The notes below the pieces were generated by a model. The model worked only from the letters and a program-made list of their open reading frames with translations. It was not told where the DNA came from and ran no database searches. From Stropharia rugosoannulata (taxonomy: Eukaryota > Basidiomycota > Agaricomycetes > Agaricales > Strophariaceae), in contig JANCIK010000005.1 in assembly GCA_028532985.1 (NCBI GenBank), positions 3,106,501-3,170,500 of the forward strand: DNA of 64,000 bases, written 5' to 3'. A program made the position numbers and the translations under genes. Below are positions 56,845-64,000 of this stretch, one piece after another. Each line of letters begins with the position of its first letter. Within the stretch, counting starts at the first letter, position 1.

Positions 56845-58427
56845 CTAGGAAATTGCATGCAGTGTACCCGGACTTATAGAGACTCGGAGTCCATGAGCCG
56901 CTAAAGAAGATAGTCTTGCGATATCTATAGTGCCAAAAGCAAAATGAAAATCTCTCTTGATGTGGACCTCCGTCAAATTTCGATGTGCCGCGGTAATCGT
57001 GTGACCATCCCAGTAATTCTGCGATGTCCACCGAGATGCCACCATTGTGGACACTACACCATCGGCAATATGCCCCCCCTCAAGCTCAAGCCAAAGGTGT
57101 TTAATGTTTGGCAGTATGTTTCCATCCTGTGGTAGCGTTAGGAGATGAATTACTTTTTCTGTAACCGTGTTGGTTCCCGTCAGGCGAAGGCGAGTAAGAT
57201 TTTGAAAACTAGGTGAGGACAGGAGTAGACACAGCTTTGCGTCACCATACGGCACATTCTTCAGCCAGACATCATGCAATGCACATGCAGAGCGTTGAAG
57301 AAAGTGCTCGAACGCCAGGCCATCGCTTTCCGGCGTTTGTGTTTCCCTGGAGTCTCCATCTTCCTTCTCACGATAGGTGATATGTAAAGTTTGAAGGCCC
57401 GGGAGTGTCAGGCTGTCAAGGACATAGTCCAGGTCCGTACCTCGATCGACAACTAGGGATAATGATTTGAGACCGTGTCTGATATGAGAAAGGCCGCATG
57501 ATGCACGAATTGGTGTCTTGGTACCAGGAGCCGGTAATCCGTATGCCCGGAAGTTTGTAATGGCTGGCGATCTCTTCAAAATTTCAAAGACCTCGATGGG
57601 CTCCAAGGAGTAGTCCAGCTCTAGACGCTCAAGAGTTCTGTATGGAGCATGCTCCGGAAGTTTGACACCTTCGTATAGATTTTTCCAGTTGACCTGCCTC
57701 AATACCGGCGACGCGTGGATGGCCTTCCAGATTGAGTCGATAGCGAGAATGGCAGAATCGTTCTCGTGCCCCTTGATCTTCATGGAACGTTGGTCAAAGC
57801 GTTGAACAGAAATAGTGGCATATTGAAGCTGTACCATATTTCTCTCTTGCCCCTTTAAAGCTCTTGATAACGAAGGAATATATTCCAGAGGTACCTCAAA
57901 GTGTATGAAGTGCCATTGCTTGATTTTTGTCAAGGCCAATTGGTATATTGCTGAAAAATGAGACAGTTGGATAGGGAGGTCTGTTGAGCATTTAATTGTA
58001 ACATGGAGTGGATGCGTCCCTGCTCGGTCCAACCATAGCTTGAACAGATTTATGTGAGATCGTATAGGATGATCTATGCATATGGTTGACCAGAGTTTAG
58101 CGGTCGTCAGAGCCACACTTCTCCAATAAGAAGACACATGGCCCAGTTTGACTGGGTTTGCCCCGGATAGGTACGTTACGGTGGGAACACTCGGGTCATA
58201 GACGTCCATGTCGTTAAAGGGCTGATGCATAGCGTGCAGAAAAATTTCTGACAGAATGTCGCGAGGAATCAAGGATGCAGCCTGTATGCGAGGTTCATTG
58301 AACTGCAGGTAATCCGAAGCATTACTGTCCTCAATCTTGAGCGGGCAGTCTGTAGAACGGGCCAGATAACCGTCATAAAATTGTCAGCCATTCTACTGAG
58401 AACTTACGTACCGTAAATCTCTTTCAT
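56845..58427 (-). CDS. F-box-like / leucine-rich protein
   Basis: Two exons (minus): a 16-nt start exon 58412-58427 (MKEIY) and 56845-58349, giving 506 aa. The 62-nt intron (GTACGT...TTCTACAG) restores an ATG for a frame that otherwise lacks one. The F-box-like part is AASLIPRDILSEIFLHAM...PVKLGHVSSYWRSVALTTAKLWSTI. It is followed by leucine-rich stretches up to the end (LERLELDYSL, LKSLSLVVDRG, LQTLHITYREKE, LTRLRLTGTN). It is probably an SCF adaptor, and this is the full length usual for the group. It is convergent with the shorter F-box gene at 55394 and not closely similar to it in sequence. Confidence 0.82.
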
Positions 58428-60523
58428 AGCTGCGCTCCTGAGTGGATGGCTAACACTGAACCACGTCTGCAGTAGTTTGACATCAGGCCAATACAAAAGA
58501 GGAACGGTAGAGCACTAACTTAAAAAGTTGATTTTCTATGACAACGCGACTGTAGATGAGCAGCGAGCCTTTGGGAGATATTGGAGCACTGACTAGGACA
58601 GACCTACCGTTAGTTCAATTTATAAGTCTCGGCCGTCAATTTCCAGGTCCGACTCTTCATTGGGACTAAGTAGGATCAAGAACAGTTACATGCGCCTGGG
58701 AACATTAATATGATACTATTGCATAGGAGAAGCAGTGCGTAAGAGTAAAATTACAGACCAACCATAGCAGGGTGTTTCCAGGTGTTTCCTCCACGTTTTA
58801 CACTCTGTATATAGTAGAGAGATTGTCTTTTTTTAAGAACCTATTTCTGCTATTCCGAACGTTACTTGGTTCTATTTTTGAGGCACCATCACATAAATAG
58901 GCGCCCAGATCATTACGCAGGCAAAACTCGATACAAACACCCACACTCGCATAGTCAATTTTACATAAGAATAATCAAGTGTTTTGCTACGAGTATCCAC
59001 GTTTCTATGAATATATATATTTGATTAACGTTCGAGTCATTCAAGACGCAAAGCTTTGTACCAGAACTTAGTATTTTATGCATTTATTCTTTAACAGTCA
59101 CTCATACGTTGTTTTAAATGGCAGCAACACGGGCAGGCCAAGTTAGACGCCTGTTCAACGTTCTGAACACGCTGCCTTCACGAGGCGTATGTTATACGCA
59201 TTTGTCTGTCACTTCTGACGTTCAAGCACTTTTAAGCGCTGGAATTAGATACCATACAACGCAGCTCCGGCAGTAAGGCTATTTTGAAAAGGAGATTTGC
59301 CAATCTTATTTGACGAGAAGCAGCTACGGTTTGTGATTGATTCAAGGGCCCTTAACATCAAACGCGGCTGGGTCTTTGGAAACATTTCTCGGATCTCCAA
59401 CGGATCTCCTGGGTGTAGTATTGCAGGAGAAGTCGTGCAGTCAACGCGCAGTGAATTTAATTTATTTACCTTGCACACGCAGTACAGCTAGTAGGAGAAA
59501 TATCTGGGAAGCACGCAACGCTTGAACATTGCGCAATCGATCTAAGCGCCGATTGCTTCTGCTGAGAACTTATGTCACTTTAGCGGTATCACTGCAGGAC
59601 ATAGGGAATGGTTCTTGATCCATTAGTCAGAATCTGTGGCGCATCGGCGGCTCATATTTTCAAATATCAAGTGAAGATGTTGATGAGTGCTTCTTGAATC
59701 AGACTATAACATGAGGGGTGACAGCACGAAGGATATAATGAACCAGGGGGTTCGTTTTTGGTCACTTCTGGGATCCTGTCAGTTCCCAGAAGGCAGTTCC
59801 GAAACGGAATTAACTTTACCTCCTCACTGCATTGATGATCTTCGACCAGAATTACACGTTACGTGTGGGTAATATATATAAATGCTTGCAGACCTGGAGA
59901 GTAGTAGTAGAAGTGGCTACAGGAGAGAAAGGGAAGTCGCTTTGATGAAAGGAGGGACAATAAAAGAAGAGAGAGAGAAAAAAACACATTTCATTAAGAT
60001 GATTTGGAAGAGATAGAACTTGTGAGGAAGCAAAGGTATATGTGGGCGCGTGAAATGGCGCAGGGTGAACGTTGTCGTTATTCAGGGTCTTCTAAACACT
60101 ACGATATTGGTGTTTTACAAGATAAACCCTGGTAGGCAACGAAAACTTGAGAAAATAGGTGAATCAGGGGGCAGATAGTGAAGACCCTCTCTCACATACG
60201 AGAGGGAATGGGGATGGTGAGATTAGTACTATCTATCATGCAAGCGGTCATAGACAGTCTTGTCGACAGTAGCGCTCCGAGGTCTTTCATTGATTGGGCG
60301 TAATGAGGTCGTAAATATGAATGAATGCTGCGGTTTGTGTGGTGGGGTGACTGCGATTGATGTTGGATGGACGTAGTACATATGTGGCGTGTCGGTTCGT
60401 AGGAGAGGGGTGTAGAAGTTGATGGTGCAAGATGCACATTAGATGATACATTGCGATTTATATGATGCAGGGATACATGAATGACTGGCGGCGACCACCC
60501 GTCAAGCGGTATGCCGGTGCGAC
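58428..60523. other. Intergenic, no gene recognised
   Basis: AT-rich promoter side of the F-box gene, then the 3' flank of the MUB1-like gene. A minus-strand frame at 59245-59478 has no ATG and no family resemblance. A purine-rich stretch lies near 59910-59990. Confidence 0.3.
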
Positions 60524-63500
60524 TTATCCCAACATCATATCGTCGCGCTCATCGGAGGACGGGGGAGGACGACCGAGTTGTAAATTCATGAAACGGTGAC
60601 GCCGCGACGAGCCCGCGGTGACGCCATTAGCAGTTGTCGAGGGCGCAACATTGCCTGCTCCTCCGCCAGTGGCTGCGCTGGTAGGCCAGTCCGATGTCGC
60701 AGGTCCAGCGGTAAGTGGCATCACGGGACGCTGCTGCGACGGCAGAACGTTTGGCGCCACCTCTCCCCCGCCACGCCCGCCAGCCGAACGACTAGCAGTC
60801 GCCATCACACCAGCAATGGTCTCTGCTCTTCGTCGACTGATCGTGTCCTGGGGATGGTGCATCGCCGTCGCGGGGGAGCCCTGTATGTGGAAGCTGAGAT
60901 AATTGGCGTTGGTGGGGTCCTGTGCTTGAGCAGTGGCCCCTGGTCCAGCGGGCTGTGCAGCCACAGCATTACGCGTGCGAACGCGATGTCCATGAGTATG
61001 GTGAGTCCCAGGGGTAGGCACTCCTACGATGGTTCGATCTCTGGACATACCAGGCTCTGCGCGAACACCCGTGACCGTACCCATTGCTGCTGCCGTGGGA
61101 CTTACGTATGCAACGCCCACTTCTGTACCAGGAGGGCGGAACCCACGGACAGTTCCAGCGGTGTTCAAGGGGTGAACGTCGGCTTCAGGACCGTGTTGTA
61201 CGCCATGTCTTGTACGCTGGCGCTCAGCACGTACTGTTGATTGATTATTTGCAGGGGCAGTATGCGCTTGTCGGGTCCCAGTTGCTTGGCCATCTCCGGG
61301 CAGATCGTTGGCGACAGTTGAATTCGTCGAAGTATCAGCAGCACTAGCGCTCCTGCTGGCAGAGCCGCTGACGCCACCTCCTGTGTCATCTTCGGCGTCC
61401 TTAGCAGAACACCAGAATCTATGCCCTTCGCTCCATGCAGTGCTTTGGCATTCTTTGCCGCAATACTTTGCTTTGCGGCAACGACGACACTTCGCGAACT
61501 CTCGTGGATATGTTTCCCATTTGCCGCACATCACTGTAAAAGCGGTTAATCCCTTTGTCGTGCCAAAAGTAACACATACAACTCACTATTGGCGCACTGT
61601 CGAATACCGCCTCTGGAGTCGTCTTTCCGGCATGCATTTCTCATGATAACGCCAGCCCAGTATTGTATTTCAAGAGGAAGTCTAGGGGGTGAATTGCCTC
61701 CAGAACTGCTGTCTCCCTCACTCGAACTGGGCTTGAATGTGAACCTCTCTACCAAACTGAACACGTTTGTCTGCCTGGCAGACGATGGTGCCCCATTGCC
61801 TCCGCCTGGCAAGCCAGAGGGCGACGATTGCATCCCAGACGACGCTGCCATGACCGTCGCTGACGATGCAGCTCTAGCGTTTGTCCGAGAGCCCCCAAAT
61901 GACTTGAAGAACCCGTCCCTGATTGAGGAACGCTCCCTTTCTTTCTCTCTCTCGCTCTTTTCGAGTTCTTTCTCTTTGGCTTTCCCAGTCCCAGATCCCA
62001 CACCAACACCAAATCGGACACCAGTAGTGCCGACACTGGCGGGATGGAATGTCACGCGCGGCTTGTAGAAGGCCTGGCGAACGTGGGGATATTTGCTGAG
62101 GTACGCAAGGAGTTGCAAAGATAAGAGAACATCTTCATCGCGATATGGACCTGACTCAGGTTCACGGTGCGTATGGTGTGTGTTGGATGATGTCGCAGAT
62201 GTCGCGGGCGCAGGTGGGGCGGGTGTGGGATTAGGGGTAGTTGTCGTAGCTGTGGAAAAAGGAACAAAAGCGGAACGGGATGTCGAGGCGATTGAGGAAG
62301 CAGATGCTGAGGGATTAACTCTAGTCGAGTGTGAATTACCGGCGGTTGTAACAGAAGCCGATGAAGTGCTGGCTGCAGTATCCGTTCCTAAATTATCGCG
62401 TTCGGCGTTGGGCCGTGCTCTCAGTGTTGCAGATCTCTGAGGCAAGCCCGAGCCCGAGCCAGACGCAGTACCGGTCATTGTAGGTAAACCAATGACGGCC
62501 GCACGTGGTGTAACATCAGGAGCGTTGATCGCGCTATCCACGGCGCTTCTGCGCACTGTCGATACTCCTGTAGTCCTGGGCGTCTGTTCGCCACGCTCTG
62601 CGGGTTCGGTGTCTAACTCCGCCATGGCAGGGCCACCTCCAAGAGCACCGGGAGCACCTGGTGGCGCACCCATTGCGAAATCATCGTTGGCATCAAGGGC
62701 AACGATACCTGCTTCCATGCCTTCCCCCCCACCAACGATGATGTGACCTTCATCACCTCCCATACCCATCTCGCCAACCATGCCAGCCAGACCCATACCA
62801 CCTATTCCAATTCCACCGAGTCCGCCAATTCCGAGACCCATTTCCAGTCCCATGCCACCGAGTTGCAAAGTCTGCGCACTGGCGTCGTCGGATTCATCGG
62901 CGACGATACCAACTGCTCTTCTTCCGGCAAGAAGACGCGCATGCCGTGGGCGACGATCAGGTGATGGCGACGCCGATGCGGATGCGGATACCTGGGACAT
63001 GTCAACGTCGTTATCAGTAGTGTTTGCCGTGTCGCCGTCATCTTCGGTTTCTGTATCTGGACGGGACGCCTCAGAGGGACTAGGGGATGGTGATTCAGGT
63101 GGCAATTCACGATGGCGTCCCCGTCGACCGCGTGACGTCGCACTTGTCGGAGTAAGAGTGGTATTGATGGTCATTGGAGTACTGCTAGTTATATCATTGA
63201 TATTATGATTGGAAATCGTGTGCTGCGTACGCTGAGTCTGCTGTCCTGGTGGTTGGTCCCAGGTGGGTCTTCCAATGACGGTACCGCTGCGATCGCGTGC
63301 AGGAATGACCACTGAGCCCGTAGGAGTGCCGCTGCCTTGGGGGGTAGCCGCCATTGAGGCGTCTGCAGAGACATCAGTATCGCTGTTGTTGTTTGACGTC
63401 GACGCTGGATGGGAGTCCGACAGAAGAAGTAAACCTTGGCTTGGGATGTAATCCATTGAGTCATCCTGCAATATATCAGCAAGGGCCGCTATGTGCACCG

Positions 63501-64000
63501 ACGCTACCCTTACCTGGTCGTCTTCATTCTGCCGCTGCATGCCCCGCACAGCCGCGCGGTGAGCCTGTTGTTCCATTTGTAATTGCCGCTGAAGCGCCCG
63601 CTGCAGGTGCGCTGCTTCCTCTCGCTGTCTGTGCTCTAATCGGCGCTGCTGACGTTGTTCCCGAGTTTCTCGAGGCACTCCACTTGCTGTGGCACTTGGT
63701 CCCACAGCAAAGCCCTTGTTCGCGAGCCACGCTTCAAGTATACATCCAACAACGTCCAACGTACCCGCCTGAACCACCCGGCTACGGATAGGCTCGCTTC
63801 CCCTCACACCAATATTCACAATGCACTGAAACGCCAAAGAGAATCGGTACGCAGCGTGCTTGTCGAAACTCGGCGGGTTGAGCACGGGAGCTGACCGCTG
63901 TATGCGAGACGACGACGGCATCAGACCGTACAAAACGGCGGGGTTTTCTGGGGGCGGCGGGCAAATACAGAAGTCGTGTAGAATCCGCACGAGGCGCTCA
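60524..64000 (-). CDS. MUB1/SamB-like MYND zinc-finger protein, 5' end outside window
   Basis: Visible exons (minus): 63514-64000 (open at the window edge), 61587-63465 and 60524-61533; about 1124 residues are visible. The N-terminal part has the conserved family block AVLYGL...IQRSAPVLNPPSFDKHAAYRFSLAFQ...VNIGVRGSE, then a helical Gln/Arg-rich segment. A long disordered region with a Gly/Met/Leu-rich tract (coded by ~62750-62880) follows, then PLEIQYWAGVIMRNACRKDD leading into the MYND finger (MCGKW, CRRCRKAKYC, KECQ, HRFWC) and another disordered tail. In yeast, Mub1 works with the E3 ligase Ubr2 to degrade Rpn4; SamB acts in Aspergillus polarity. The 48-nt intron at 63466-63513 is a multiple of three and has no stop. 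Confidence 0.88.

Noticed and set aside
1..64000. CRISPR arrays, operons, prokaryotic defence islands or secondary-metabolite clusters
   Set aside because: The DNA is clearly eukaryotic; no regularly spaced repeats, no PKS/NRPS/terpene synthase genes and no polycistronic layout were seen.

Overview
The window looks like nuclear DNA of a basidiomycete fungus, most probably a mushroom-forming Agaricomycete. Genes are dense and split by many short introns, mostly about 45-70 nt, and some exons are as short as 6-19 nt. The families also fit: M36 fungalysins, an alcohol-oxidase-type GMC oxidoreductase, a DUF6534 membrane protein family, F-box/LRR-like proteins, a tRNA-Pro with an intron next to the anticodon, a MUB1/SamB-type MYND protein and a TEA-domain factor. 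I rebuilt the exon-intron models by hand, keeping reading phase and comparing paralogs inside the window.

Layout. 0-8.3 kb: a secreted Cys/Arg-rich low-complexity protein, then two convergent fungalysin proteases with a small three-exon gene between their 3' ends. 9.8-18.5 kb: two divergent LAT-type amino-acid permease paralogs, with urate oxidase and a MAPEG-family gene between them, then a small orphan gene. 19.8-30.7 kb: three DUF6534 paralogs with the same ten-exon plan (one carries a 281-bp inverted-repeat element in an intron) and an F-box-like gene. 30.8-36.8 kb: an 18-exon GMC oxidoreductase, tRNA-Pro(UGG) and a single-pass membrane protein. 37.6-43.4 kb: a large C2H2 plus Zn2Cys6 transcription factor with unusually long introns and a GC-rich promoter carrying CRE-like and CCAAT motifs. 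46-48 kb: a second copy of the membrane protein and a decayed third copy. 49.4-64 kb: a Ser-rich orphan, a TEA/ATTS transcription factor, two F-box-like genes, and a MUB1-like gene cut by the right edge.

Theme. The window combines extracellular degradation (proteases, GMC oxidase), nutrient uptake and nitrogen use (permeases, uricase), detoxification (MAPEG) and regulation (two transcription factors, F-box and MUB1-type ubiquitin-pathway proteins). Four gene families occur as local duplicates, and in each at least one pair is inverted. I found no rRNA, CRISPR, integron or plasmid features, and no complete transposon. No obviously new multi-gene system is evident. The least ordinary items are the Cys/Arg-rich secreted protein, the DUF6534 trio with its intronic element, and several small spliced genes that a simple ORF search would miss.
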